Assembly (NCBI RefSeq): GCF_007830295.1
Contig: NZ_VLKC01000002.1
Coordinates: 3,474,770-3,538,769 of the forward strand
Origin: Sporomusa sp. KB1
Lineage (GTDB): Bacteria; Bacillota; Negativicutes; Sporomusales; Sporomusaceae
Direction of reading: 5' to 3'
Length of the DNA: 64,000 bases
Numbering within the stretch: position 1 is the first letter of the stretch; every line of letters starts with the position of its first letter. Made by a program: the position numbers and the translations under genes. The notes beneath the pieces were generated by a model. That model was not told the origin of the DNA. It did not search any database and worked only from the letters and a program-made list of their open reading frames with translations. Positions 46,720-56,260 of the stretch are shown here, one piece after another.

Positions 46720-48102
46720 ATGAAAAATCAACTTATCGGTGCTTTTAAAAAAATTGTTGGTGATGAACATGTCCTGACAAACAAGGAAGATCTTTTATGC
46801 TATTCATATGATGCAACTCCAGGTTATTCGCATATGCCAGATGTGGTCATATCTCCAGGCAACACAGAGGAGGTTTCCAAAGTGTTGGCTTTGGCCAACA
46901 AGGAAAAAATATCAGTTTACCCCCGCGGCTCAGGTACTAACCTGAGCGCTGGCACTGTTCCCATGAAGGGCGGCATAGTCTTACTTATGACCCGCTTCCG
47001 GGATATTATCGAAATTGATGCTGCCAACCTGGTAGCAGTAGCCGAACCTGGAGTAGTGGTCAGCAATTTAAATAAGGCTGTTGAAGAATTTGGCCTTATT
47101 TATCCACCTGATCCTGGTACTGTGGCCACTGCCACCCTTGGTGGGACAGTATCCGAGAATGCCGGGGGTCTGCGCGGTCTCAAGTATGGCGTTTCAAAAC
47201 ACTATGTCATGGGATTGGAAGTTGTTCTTGCCGATGGCAGAGTAATTCATTGCGGTGGTAAAAATGTTAAAGACGTAGCTGGTTATGATCTGACGAAATT
47301 GTTTACCGGTGCAGAGGGGACATTGGGGGTTATTACCAAAATTACTGTTAAACTTGTTCCGGCTCCTGAGACTAAAAAAGCAATGATGGCGATTTTTTCT
47401 AAGCTAGATAATGCCGGCAACGCCATATCGGCGATTATTGCCAGCAAGGTAATCCCGGCCACACTGGAAATTATGGATAATGCCACTATTCGCACAGTAG
47501 AAGACTACGCCCAGGTTGGTCTTCCTGTTAATGCAGAAGCTGTACTTCTTATTGAAGTCGATGGAATTGCCGAAGTAGTGGAAAAGGAAGCTGCAAAAGT
47601 TATTGAAGTACTAAAAGCCAATAAAGCCGACGATATTCAGGTTGCCAAGGATGCTGTCCAACGTGACAGAATTTGGGCTGCCCGTCGTGCCGCTTTACCA
47701 GCATTGGCCAAACTGCGGCCAACCACTTTCGTCGAGGATGCTACTGTCCCCCGCAGCAAAGTGCCTGATATGATTCGGGCGGTAAACAACGCTGCTGCTA
47801 AGCATAAGGTAACCATTGGTACCTTCGGTCATGCCGGAGATGGTAATATGCACCCGACAATTGTCTGTGATTTGCGAAACCAAGAAGAAATGATACGTGT
47901 TCACAAGGCCATGGACGATATTTTTGCTGCTGCGATTGCTCTTGGTGGCACATTAAGCGGTGAACATGGAATCGGTCTAGGTAAGCTTCCATACATGAAA
48001 GATCAGTTTGGTGTTGACGGTATGAATGTGATGCAAACCATCAAAAAGGCACTTGATCCCAACTGTATCCTTAATTCTGGAAAACTTGTCGGGGAGTGTT
48101 AG
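46720..48102 (+). CDS. glcD: FAD-linked 2-hydroxy acid dehydrogenase (GlcD/D-lactate type)
   Basis: A 460-residue FAD enzyme: the FAD_binding_4 domain with PRGSGTNLSAGTVPMKGGIV, PPDPGTVATATLGGTVSENA and GLKYGVSKHYVMGLEVVLADG, then the FAD-oxidase C domain ending GTLSGEHGIGLGKLPYM. It oxidises D-lactate or glycolate and passes electrons to the iron-sulfur partner encoded next. Strong GGGGAGAG before the ATG. No Etf genes lie nearby, unlike the electron-confurcating lactate operon of Acetobacterium. Confidence 0.92.
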   Translation: MKNQLIGAFKKIVGDEHVLTNKEDLLCYSYDATPGYSHMPDVVISPGNTEEVSKVLALANKEKISVYPRGSGTNLSAGTVPMKGGIVLLMTRFRDIIEIDAANLVAVAEPGVVVSNLNKAVEEFGLIYPPDPGTVATATLGGTVSENAGGLRGLKYGVSKHYVMGLEVVLADGRVIHCGGKNVKDVAGYDLTKLFTGAEGTLGVITKITVKLVPAPETKKAMMAIFSKLDNAGNAISAIIASKVIPATLEIMDNATIRTVEDYAQVGLPVNAEAVLLIEVDGIAEVVEKEAAKVIEVLKANKADDIQVAKDAVQRDRIWAARRAALPALAKLRPTTFVEDATVPRSKVPDMIRAVNNAAAKHKVTIGTFGHAGDGNMHPTIVCDLRNQEEMIRVHKAMDDIFAAAIALGGTLSGEHGIGLGKLPYMKDQFGVDGMNVMQTIKKALDPNCILNSGKLVGEC

Positions 48103-48104
48103 AG

Positions 48105-49418
48105 ATGACTGAGGATAAAGAATTGCTGACAGATATTCAAGATGCTATTGCCAATTGCATGAAGTGCGGCAACTGCATGGAAGTGTGTCCCGTCTATAAG
48201 GAGCTAAACCTTGAGTCACAAGTAGCCCGGGGAAAACTGGCCCTTATAGAAGCGGTCTTAACAGGTAAGGTTGATATTTCAGATGGTTTTGATAAACGCA
48301 TGGCAATGTGTTTGTCTTGTAAGGCCTGTGCAGATAAGTGTCCCTGTGGTGTCAAAGCTGACGAATTAATCCTGCGTGGCCGTCAGGCTGCTTTAAAAGC
48401 ACGCGGTCTGCACCCGATCAAAAAAAATATATTCAAGTTATTATCTAACCGAAAACTATTTGACTTCACTTTGCGTATGGCAGGGTTATTCGGTCCATTA
48501 CAGATGAAAAAATTACCTAGGCGGATGGCTGTTATAGCTCGCTTTCCAGTACCTGGCCTTGATCGGAAGCGTGTCTTAGCTCCCTTTGCCGCTACGCCGC
48601 TCCTGGGGCAGTTTCCCACAACGGTAAAAGTATCTAATCCAAAAATGAAAGTGGCTTTTTTTGCCGGCTGTACCATAAATTATGTCTATACCGATATTGG
48701 ACAATCTGTCATTAATGTTCTCAAAGCTAATGATGTGGAGGTTATATTGCCTGCATTGCAGCACTGTTGCGGAACACCGGTTTATATGGCAGGCGATGTG
48801 GAAATGGCGAAAGCCTTTGCCAAGCATAACATTGAGACTTTCGCGCAAACCGGCGCGAACTATATCGTAGCTGCCTGTGGTTCATGCGCCGAGGCGTTCA
48901 AGCTCGAATATCCTGAAATGTTTCATGACGATCCGGCTTTGTATGAACAAGCCAAAAATTTAGCGGCTAAAGCCTATGAGATTAGTGAATTCCTTACTGA
49001 TGTACTTCATTTTCGTACAGACAGCTTAGGAACTGTCAACTCCACCGTAACTGTGCATGATCCCTGCCATATGGCAAGAGGCCTAAAGGTTACCAGGCAG
49101 CCACGGGAAATCCTCAAGGCCATCCCCGGCCTAAAAATCGTAGAAATGAAAGAACCGGCCCGTTGTTGTGGGGCCGGTGGTTCGTTCAGTCTAGCAAATT
49201 ATGAAATTTCCCGAAAAATTAATGACCGAAAAATAGCTGATATTAGGACCACTAATGCTGATACCATTGCTACCAGCTGCGGTTCTTGCCGGATGCATAT
49301 TACCGATGGTCTGGTACAAAACAGCATGAAACAGGAGTGTTTCCATGTCGTACAATTGCTGGATAAAGCCTATCAAGCCGGTACTAACAAAAAAACAAGA
49401 GGAATCCCGAAGCATTAA
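48105..49418 (+). CDS. glcF: Iron-sulfur (CCG-domain) subunit, GlcF type
   Basis: A 437-residue protein with two N-terminal 4Fe-4S motifs (CMKCGNCMEVCP; CLSCKACADKCPCG) and two CCG domains (FFAGCTINYVYTD...HCCGTPVYM; HDPCHMARG...RCCGAGGSF). It accepts electrons from GlcD. ATG at 48105 has GGGGAG upstream, 2 bases after the glcD stop; the GTG at 48096 overlaps that site. No strong terminator is seen before the convergent kinase. Confidence 0.92.
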   Translation: MTEDKELLTDIQDAIANCMKCGNCMEVCPVYKELNLESQVARGKLALIEAVLTGKVDISDGFDKRMAMCLSCKACADKCPCGVKADELILRGRQAALKARGLHPIKKNIFKLLSNRKLFDFTLRMAGLFGPLQMKKLPRRMAVIARFPVPGLDRKRVLAPFAATPLLGQFPTTVKVSNPKMKVAFFAGCTINYVYTDIGQSVINVLKANDVEVILPALQHCCGTPVYMAGDVEMAKAFAKHNIETFAQTGANYIVAACGSCAEAFKLEYPEMFHDDPALYEQAKNLAAKAYEISEFLTDVLHFRTDSLGTVNSTVTVHDPCHMARGLKVTRQPREILKAIPGLKIVEMKEPARCCGAGGSFSLANYEISRKINDRKIADIRTTNADTIATSCGSCRMHITDGLVQNSMKQECFHVVQLLDKAYQAGTNKKTRGIPKH

Positions 49419-49442
49419 CTATTAACTAATGTAAAGTGTTAG

Positions 49443-50543
49443 CTATTGATTGATGTTAATGGTATTGTCTCTTGTGTTTTGGAGTGGAATCACAACTGTA
49501 ACGGTCGTTCCGGCTCCTTCTGATGATTGAATGGTGAATTTACCTGCAAGTAAAGCGACTCGCTCACGCATGCCGTATATACCGAGACTGCTGTTTTCAC
49601 AGGCTGTTCGTAAGGACTTAGGAGTAAAGCCGATGCCGTCATCAGTGATACTAAAATGGATCTCCCGGCGCGTTTTTTTCAGACTTACCTTCACGTTGGT
49701 AGCTTGAGCATGCTTGGCAATATTAGTCAGCGTTTCCTGCAAAATCCGATATAGCGTAATCTCAATTTCAGGCCTGAACCGTTCGCGCGACAACCCGGAA
49801 AAATTGATGTCCGTCGTAATGCCATATTGACGGGAATAATTTTCAATATAACGTTGGGCTGCAGCAACCAGCCCAAGGTCGTCAAGTAGTGCCGGACGCA
49901 ACTCTACCGCCAGCCGGTGTGCATTATCTAGTGTTTTGGATACAACATCTCGCATCTCCAGTACGAATTTTTGTTCCTTAGAGCCACAGACCTGCTCAGA
50001 AAGTACTCTGAGACCAACGATAATTGAGGTAAGTGACTGGCTAATCTCATCATGCAGTTCGCGGGAAATCTTTTTGCGCTCTTCTTCCTGTACATCGATT
50101 ATTTTATATAGCAAAATTGACTGCAATTCTTCTTTCTCTTTAAGAGCCTGGACTAACTTTTGCTGGCGGGAATTGGATTCTAAGGTTGCTTGTACAAAGC
50201 GAGCTGCCAATCTGGCATAGAGTGCCACTTTTTCTGGCTCACCAGTAACCCCGATAACACCGATGCAACGTCCCTCGACTACAATGGGCACATCATATCC
50301 TCTACGCACATTTTTTAAGATTTTTTCGTCAGTTGAGCTAATCGAAAATTCGCGGATATTACCTGAACTTAACATGTTAGCGGCACCTTCATGCACCTGG
50401 GATATGCGCTTTCTGTCAAAAGCCGCAATAATTACGCCGTGGTGGTCACAAATAATTATGTTTTGGTTAAGTTCGGCTGCAATAATATTTGTAAGCGATT
50501 GAGCAAAGGTTGAATCAAGAACATGGTAGTTATCTTTTTTCAA
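49443..50543 (-). CDS. Sensor kinase with sugar-diacid-type recognition domain (HisKA_3)
   Basis: A 366-residue soluble kinase. The N-terminal part (1-125) resembles the CdaR diacid-recognition domain (FAQSLTNIIAAELNQNIIICD; IREFSISSTDE; GRCIGVIGVTGEPEKVALYARL); then a coiled coil; HisKA_3 with H164 (SRELHDEISQSL); and HATPase_c (ITDDGIGF; LGIYGMRERVALLAG). No membrane segment. The ligand is probably a hydroxy or dicarboxylic acid, fitting lactate or glycolate. TTG start with AAGGAGG. Likely partner: the regulator at 45842. Confidence 0.85.
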   Translation of the reverse strand: MKKDNYHVLDSTFAQSLTNIIAAELNQNIIICDHHGVIIAAFDRKRISQVHEGAANMLSSGNIREFSISSTDEKILKNVRRGYDVPIVVEGRCIGVIGVTGEPEKVALYARLAARFVQATLESNSRQQKLVQALKEKEELQSILLYKIIDVQEEERKKISRELHDEISQSLTSIIVGLRVLSEQVCGSKEQKFVLEMRDVVSKTLDNAHRLAVELRPALLDDLGLVAAAQRYIENYSRQYGITTDINFSGLSRERFRPEIEITLYRILQETLTNIAKHAQATNVKVSLKKTRREIHFSITDDGIGFTPKSLRTACENSSLGIYGMRERVALLAGKFTIQSSEGAGTTVTVVIPLQNTRDNTININQ

Positions 50544-50791
50544 TGAGAGAGTTCCTCCTTGTTGATTCCGTGGCGCACCACCATGCTGTAAATCATAGGA
50601 TAAAGACTTACCAGTAAGTTTGAAGGAGCTTGAAAAGAATGGTAGCCTAAAGATATCTGAGAGAATTGCAAATTAAAATATAGTTGGTAATAGTCATTAG
50701 GATGAGCTGGAGGGGGGCTGAATAAGGAAAAATTTCACATAAAAGCGAATAATAATAATTTTAAATAATCAGAATTAATTGTATCATATTT

Positions 50792-50827
50792 CAATTGTGA
50801 AATCAAGGAACATTTGCAATTGTGAAA
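50792..50827 (+). promoter_or_regulatory. Direct repeats CAATTGTGAAA ahead of PFOR
   Basis: CAATTGTGAAA occurs at 50792-50802 and 50817-50827, 25 bases apart (about two and a half helical turns). The first is part of TTTCAATTGTGAAA. The half site resembles the Rex/CRP-like word TTGTGA, but no matching TCACAA is present. Possible regulator sites for PFOR or the divergent kinase. Confidence 0.4.
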
Positions 50828-50874
50828 CGGTGAAAAACGAAAAAAAATAGTATTTTTGCACAAAGGATACATTT

Positions 50875-50898
50875 AAAAGCAGGATTCTGCTTTTTTTA
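50875..50898 (+). terminator. Terminator-like hairpin in the PFOR leader
   Basis: AAAAGCAG/CTGCTTTT around GATT, followed by T residues, about 130 bases before the PFOR start and after the direct repeats. No gene precedes it on this strand, so it may attenuate PFOR transcription. Confidence 0.5.
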
Positions 50899-51026
50899 AA
50901 AGAATGTATAAAACAGTAATATTAAGAATTTTAATTTTGCGTGGTTTATTGGTGGTTATTAGGTCATTAAGAACTAGTAATTACTAATTCTAATATATTT
51001 TTATATGTAAAGGAAGGGATATCCCT

Positions 51027-54000
51027 ATGGCAAAAATGAAAACCATGGATGGAAATACTGCAGCAGCTCATATTTCTTACGCATTTACCGAAGTCGCTGC
51101 CATCTACCCTATTACACCGTCCTCACCAATGGCTGAGCACGTTGATGAGTGGGTTGCAGAGGGAAGAAAGAATATTTTTGGGCAGCCTGTCAAAGTAGTA
51201 GAAATGCAATCTGAGGGTGGTGCTGCAGGTGCAGTGCATGGTTCCCTGCAAGCAGGGGCATTGACTACTACCTATACTGCATCGCAGGGCTTACTGCTCA
51301 TGATCCCTAATATGTACAAAATTGCTGGTGAACTTTTGCCTTGTGTATTTCATGTTAGTGCCAGGGCGCTTGCAGCAAACTCCTTAAATATCTTTGGTGA
51401 TCACCAAGACGTTATGGCAGCTCGCGCAACTGGTTTTGCTCTGCTGGCTGAAAGCAGTGTTCAACAGGTTATGGATTTAGGCGCCGTAGCTCATCTGGCA
51501 GCACTTAAAGGGAAGGTACCATTTGTTAACTTCTTTGATGGCTTCCGTACCTCTCATGAAGTACAAAAAATTGAGGTAATGGATTATGCCGATTTAGAAA
51601 AACTTGTGGATATGGATGCTGTTACTGCGTTCCGCCGCCACGCACTTAATCCTGACCATCCGGTAGTAAGGGGTACTGCACAAAACCCTGACATCTACTT
51701 CCAGGAAAGAGAAGTAGCAAATAAATACTACGAAAATCTTCCTGCTATTGTCGAAGACTATATGGCGGAAATTAACAAATTAACTGGCCGCGACTACCAT
51801 CTCTTCAACTACTATGGTGCGCCAGATGCTGACCGCATGATTATTGCTATGGGCTCAGCCTGTGAAGCTATTGAAGAAACTGTTGACTACCTGAACGCGA
51901 AAGGCGAAAAAGTCGGTCTTTTGACTGTACACCTATATCGCCCATTTTCATTGGAGCATTTCTTCAAATATATTCCTAAAACAGTTAAGAAAATTGCTGT
52001 GCTTGACCGTACTAAAGAACCTGGTTGTATTGCTGAACCATTATATCTTGATGTTAAAAATGCCTTCTATGGCAAAGAATTCCAGCCGGTTATTGTTGGT
52101 GGCCGCTACGGCTTAGGCTCAAAAGACGTTGTTCCGGCGCATATTGTTCCTGTATTTGAAAATCTTCGTCTTGATAAACCCCAAGATGGCTTTACTGTAA
52201 GTATTGTCGATGACGTTACCCATACCTCGTTACCTGTTCTTAGCTATGATATTGATACTACACCTACAGGCACAACGGCTTGCAAATTCTGGGGCTTAGG
52301 CTCTGATGGCACGGTTGGTGCTAACAAAAGCGCTATCAAAATTATCGGCGATCATACCGATATGTATGCTCAAGGCTACTTCTCTTATGATTCGAAGAAG
52401 TCTGGCGGTATAACTGTATCTCACCTCAGATTTGGCAAAAAGCCGATTAAATCACCATATCTTATTAATAAAGCTAACTTTGTTGCCTGTCACAACCAGT
52501 CTTATGTTTATAAATATAATGTACTGGAAGGCTTGAAACCAGGCGGTGTATTCCTCTTAAACTGCATTTGGAATCAGCAGGAAATTGATGAGAAATTGCC
52601 TGCCGCGATGAAACAGTTTATTGCTAAAAATGACATACAGTTCTATACAGTGGATGCTGTTGGTATTGCCCAGAGTATTGGCTTGGGTGGACGGATCAAC
52701 ATGATTATGCAGTCAGCATTCTTCAAGCTGGCTAATATCATTCCGCTGGAAGATGCTGTTAAGTATCTTAAACAGGCTGTTGTTGATTCTTATGGTAATA
52801 AAGGCCAAAAAATTATTGATATGAATAATGCCGCTATTGATCAAGGCGTTAATGCTGTTGTTAAGATTAATGTATCTGCCGCGTGGAAACAAGCTGAGGA
52901 CGAAGCTGCCGCTGCTAGTGAAGTGCCTGAGTTCATTAAGAAGATCCTTATTCCTATGAATCGTCAGGAAGGCGACAACTTACCTGTCAGTGCCTTTGTG
53001 GATATGGCAGACGGCACCTTCCCAACAGGTACTGCTGCTTTTGAAAAACGCGGTATTGCCATTAATGTTCCTGAATGGCAAGCGGATAACTGTATCCAAT
53101 GCAACCAATGTTCTTATGTTTGTCCGCATGCTGCCATTCGCCCTATTTTGGTAAATGAAGAAGAAATCAAAGCAGCTCCGGAAGGCTTTACTGCTAAGAA
53201 TGGTAAAGGCATTAACGACCTGAACTTCCGTATAGCTGTTTCTCCGCTGGACTGCACCGGTTGCGGCAACTGCGCTCAAGTGTGCCCGGCTAAAGAAAAA
53301 GCTCTGATCATGAAGCCTCAGGAATCCCAGCATAATCAAATTTCTTTGTGGGATTATGCAATGAATATATCGCCGAAAACCAATCCGATGAATAAACTGA
53401 CAGTTAAAGGCAGCCAGTTTGAGCAGCCGCTGCTTGAATACTCTGGTGCTTGTGCTGGTTGTGGTGAAACTCCATATGCTAAGCTTGTTACGCAACTGTT
53501 CGGTGATCGCATGATGGTGGCTAATGCTACTGGTTGTTCCTCCATTTGGGGCGCCAGCGCACCTTCGATGCCATACTGCAAAAACCATCGGGGTCATGGA
53601 CCGGCCTGGGCGAACTCCTTATTTGAGGACAATGCCGAATTTGGTCTTGGTATGTACTTTGGCGCGAAAAAGGTTCGTGATACATTAGCTGCCAAAGTAG
53701 AAGAAGCTACTAAGCTTACTGTCAGTGCCGCTCTCAAGGCTGCCATGGAAGATTGGCTGGCTAATAAAGACAATGGCAGCGGTACCCGTGAACGCGCCGA
53801 TAAGCTTATTGGTTTGTTGGTTGTTGAAAAAGGCGATAATGCGCTGTTAAATGATATCTATGATAATCAAGACTTCTTCGTTAAACGCTCGCAGTGGATC
53901 TTTGGTGGTGACGGCTGGGCTTATGACATTGGCTTCGGTGGCCTTGATCATGTACTGGCCAGCAACGAAGACGTTAATGTTCTGGTATTTGATACCGAGG

Positions 54001-54530
54001 TATATTCTAATACTGGCGGGCAAGCTTCTAAATCCACTCCGACTGCAGCTATTGCTAAATTTGCCGCTAGCGGTAAGACTACCAAGAAAAAGGACTTGGG
54101 CATGATTGCCATGAGTTATGGCTATGTTTATGTAGCACAAATCTCTATGGGTGCTGATAAAGCCCAAACCCTCAAAGCCATTGCTGAGGCTGAGGCTTAT
54201 CCTGGTCCGTCACTTATCATTGCCTATGCACCTTGTATCAACCATGGTATTAATATGAGCAACAGCCAGCTTGAAGCCAAAAAAGCTGTTGAGGCTGGTT
54301 ACTGGGATATGTATCGCTACAACCCAGCTCTTAAAGAAGCAGGTAAGAATCCGTTTAGCCTGGATTCCAAAGAACCGACAGCTGATTTCAAACAATTCCT
54401 TATGGGCGAAGTTCGTTATGCTTCACTCAAAAAGCAATTCCCAGAACATGCTGAAGCTCTCTTTGAGAAAACAGCCAAAGACGCTGAGGACAGAAGAAAT
54501 TCCTATAAGCGTTTAGCCAAGGAAATGTAA
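51027..54530 (+). CDS. nifJ: Pyruvate:ferredoxin (flavodoxin) oxidoreductase
   Basis: A 1167-residue single-chain enzyme converting pyruvate and CoA to acetyl-CoA, CO2 and reduced ferredoxin, and probably the reverse during autotrophic growth. Domains run in the standard order: N-terminal pyrimidine-binding domain (YPITPSSPMAEHVDEW), CoA-binding domain, gamma domain (GLGSDGTVGANKSAIKIIG), two 4Fe-4S motifs (CIQCNQCSYVCP, CTGCGNCAQVCP), the cluster-A cysteines CAGCGETPY and the TPP site (GDGWAYDIGFGGLDHVL; NTGGQASKSTP). AAGGAAGGG precedes the ATG. Single gene with a long upstream region and a strong terminator. Confidence 0.97.
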   Translation: MAKMKTMDGNTAAAHISYAFTEVAAIYPITPSSPMAEHVDEWVAEGRKNIFGQPVKVVEMQSEGGAAGAVHGSLQAGALTTTYTASQGLLLMIPNMYKIAGELLPCVFHVSARALAANSLNIFGDHQDVMAARATGFALLAESSVQQVMDLGAVAHLAALKGKVPFVNFFDGFRTSHEVQKIEVMDYADLEKLVDMDAVTAFRRHALNPDHPVVRGTAQNPDIYFQEREVANKYYENLPAIVEDYMAEINKLTGRDYHLFNYYGAPDADRMIIAMGSACEAIEETVDYLNAKGEKVGLLTVHLYRPFSLEHFFKYIPKTVKKIAVLDRTKEPGCIAEPLYLDVKNAFYGKEFQPVIVGGRYGLGSKDVVPAHIVPVFENLRLDKPQDGFTVSIVDDVTHTSLPVLSYDIDTTPTGTTACKFWGLGSDGTVGANKSAIKIIGDHTDMYAQGYFSYDSKKSGGITVSHLRFGKKPIKSPYLINKANFVACHNQSYVYKYNVLEGLKPGGVFLLNCIWNQQEIDEKLPAAMKQFIAKNDIQFYTVDAVGIAQSIGLGGRINMIMQSAFFKLANIIPLEDAVKYLKQAVVDSYGNKGQKIIDMNNAAIDQGVNAVVKINVSAAWKQAEDEAAAASEVPEFIKKILIPMNRQEGDNLPVSAFVDMADGTFPTGTAAFEKRGIAINVPEWQADNCIQCNQCSYVCPHAAIRPILVNEEEIKAAPEGFTAKNGKGINDLNFRIAVSPLDCTGCGNCAQVCPAKEKALIMKPQESQHNQISLWDYAMNISPKTNPMNKLTVKGSQFEQPLLEYSGACAGCGETPYAKLVTQLFGDRMMVANATGCSSIWGASAPSMPYCKNHRGHGPAWANSLFEDNAEFGLGMYFGAKKVRDTLAAKVEEATKLTVSAALKAAMEDWLANKDNGSGTRERADKLIGLLVVEKGDNALLNDIYDNQDFFVKRSQWIFGGDGWAYDIGFGGLDHVLASNEDVNVLVFDTEVYSNTGGQASKSTPTAAIAKFAASGKTTKKKDLGMIAMSYGYVYVAQISMGADKAQTLKAIAEAEAYPGPSLIIAYAPCINHGINMSNSQLEAKKAVEAGYWDMYRYNPALKEAGKNPFSLDSKEPTADFKQFLMGEVRYASLKKQFPEHAEALFEKTAKDAEDRRNSYKRLAKEM

Positions 54531-54594
54531 GAAGTAACTTTAAGGTAGCAGTTGCTGAGAGATAATGCAGCTATAACCTAAAATGATAGTCAAA

Positions 54595-54636
54595 AAGAAA
54601 GCACTATTTGCCTGCTAAGGCAAATAGTGCTTTCTT
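54595..54636. terminator. Bidirectional terminator between PFOR and hutD-like genes
   Basis: An 18-bp perfect stem (AAGAAAGCACTATTTGCC and its complement) around TGCTAA, between convergent genes. It shares GAAAGCACTATTTG with the rluA terminator at 38667. Confidence 0.85.
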
Positions 54637-54640
54637 AATT

Positions 54641-55267
54641 TTAAAGATAATATATGTCTGATCTAATTATGTGGGCTTGGCTAGTTGCCGTATTCGTTAC
54701 GGTGACAGGCAGGTTTGCTGTTGGTTGTTTGGCAGTTATCAGCAACATATCGCCGACGGTTAGCTTGTATAATTCGCCGTTGGGAATACTGACAGCTAGT
54801 GCTCCGTCAACACAATAAAGTGCCGAAGTCATACAAGGGAAGCGGTCTGGATTAGGGTTATGTATGTCCAGGGTATGGGGCGTTTGCACAGCTAGTGTAA
54901 CTGCTGTCAATTTTCCGGAAGCGCCTTCTGCCAGCATCAAATTAAAGTCGCGCACTTTTCCAAAACTTTTGGTTGTCCAATTACCGCTAAAGCTGTCTTG
55001 GTCAAATGGTTTTAGATTACTGCTATGATGGCCGGTATGCTCAAGTCTCATTTCGCCTTCCAGCACCATAATGAGGCGCTCAATTCCCGGTAAAGAAGTA
55101 AAAAGTGATTCCTCCAAATCAACGCGGGCCGAGCTAATCCGCCAGGTGAAATTACGCTCGGCATAAACAGCGTGTTGGGGATAAATGGCGATTTGGGTTG
55201 TTGTACCGCCAGACCAGTCACTGGTGGTCTGATCAGTTTTTCGTATTAATTCAAATATATAGGGCAT
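54641..55267 (-). CDS. HutD/Ves family cupin-like protein
   Basis: A 208-residue protein with HutD-family marks: DWSGGTTTQIAIYP, FTWRISSARVDLEESLFTSLPGIERLIMVLEGEM, and FSGNWTTKSFGKVRDFNLML. The fold is a double-stranded beta-barrel. HutD is linked to histidine use and Ves to cold-induced genes, but the biochemical role is unknown. CGGAGGA precedes the ATG. No hut genes are nearby. Confidence 0.85.
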   Translation of the reverse strand: MPYIFELIRKTDQTTSDWSGGTTTQIAIYPQHAVYAERNFTWRISSARVDLEESLFTSLPGIERLIMVLEGEMRLEHTGHHSSNLKPFDQDSFSGNWTTKSFGKVRDFNLMLAEGASGKLTAVTLAVQTPHTLDIHNPNPDRFPCMTSALYCVDGALAVSIPNGELYKLTVGDMLLITAKQPTANLPVTVTNTATSQAHIIRSDIYYL

Positions 55268-55398
55268 AAGTATCCTCCGTCTGAAAGCTAAGTCGTACTT
55301 TATTATAACATATTGGTTTTAACGAAATAATTTTTGGACATGGAAAAACATATAGAACAGATGCAAAGAGTACATTATAGGCTAGAGGAATGACAACA

Positions 55399-55441
55399 GG
55401 GACGTCAGAGCAATGTCATGATGACAAAATGGGAACGTCCC
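55399..55441. repeat. Small palindromic element (GGGACGT...ACGTCCC)
   Basis: GGGACGT and ACGTCCC flank about 29 bases. It looks like the REP-type palindromes scattered between genes in many Firmicutes. The rest of the 55268-55682 gap contains a small ACGGTC/GACCGG hairpin near 55600 and no gene that I can support. Confidence 0.35.
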
Positions 55442-55682
55442 GTGCGCCAAGAACTTAGGAATGTGTCGCACAATATGTTTCCCTGGACGTAGGGAGAAAA
55501 CACTGGGGTAATAGGATCCGGATTTCTATAACGTGAATTGGTGCATAATATAACTACAAAGCCATGCTTCACTGTCAAGTTCAGTGAGAGTAGCCTAACG
55601 GTCCTGACCGGGTACTCATTGACAACTCAAGGCGACGGGGAAAGCAGGACATTGTTAATCCATAAAAGGTGGAGTGTTCAAA

Positions 55683-56117
55683 ATGGTCGGAGTAGAAATT
55701 GACATGGTAATTACAGATAGCTTGAAAGCATTGGAATTATACGAAAAAATATTTGATCTCCAACGTGTTGAGGTTGCAAATTTTCCAAAAGGCGAAAATG
55801 AAGTCATTTTTACCCTATATGGAGTACGCTTTCACATGTTGGATGAAAACCCGAAATTCAGCTTGAAAGCGCCAAACCCGGATGAACCCAAATCAATTTG
55901 GTTTAACATCCTCGTCCCTGACATCAAGAAAACATTTTCAAAGGCCATCAGCGCGGGCTGTACAGAGCTTCAGCCGGTGACTGAATTGCCCGATTATGGA
56001 GTGTCGAATGCTATTTTTAGCGATGCTTTCGGCTATCAATGGATGCTGCATCAAATGCACAAAGAAGTGAGTTTTGAAGAACGCACACGACTTTGGGAGG
56101 AAAAAAGGGATAGTTAA
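55683..56117 (+). CDS. VOC (glyoxalase/PhnB-like) family protein
   Basis: A 144-residue protein with two beta-alpha-beta-beta-beta units: IDMVITDSLKALELYEKIFDL, then FHMLDENP, SIWFNILVPDIKKTFSKAISAG and YGVSNAIFSDAFGYQWMLHQ. Members bind a metal or act as resistance or lyase proteins; function cannot be told. ATG at 55683 follows AAAGGTGGAG; the GTG at 55674 overlaps that site. Stand-alone gene. Confidence 0.85.
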   Translation: MVGVEIDMVITDSLKALELYEKIFDLQRVEVANFPKGENEVIFTLYGVRFHMLDENPKFSLKAPNPDEPKSIWFNILVPDIKKTFSKAISAGCTELQPVTELPDYGVSNAIFSDAFGYQWMLHQMHKEVSFEERTRLWEEKRDS

Positions 56118-56260
56118 TAATTGCTGCATTATGAGCATAATGGGAACTTGGTTAAGGCGACAAGTACTGCTTGATGGAACCGAGTTTTTGCCAATGGTTT
56201 CCATTCACATGAAATATATGATATTATATTATAAATATTCTGTATTTAGAGTAGGTATTT

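Noticed and set aside
52980..53597. Minus-strand frame of 205 codons inside PFOR
   Set aside because: Opposite the conserved cluster and TPP coding region; antisense shadow.
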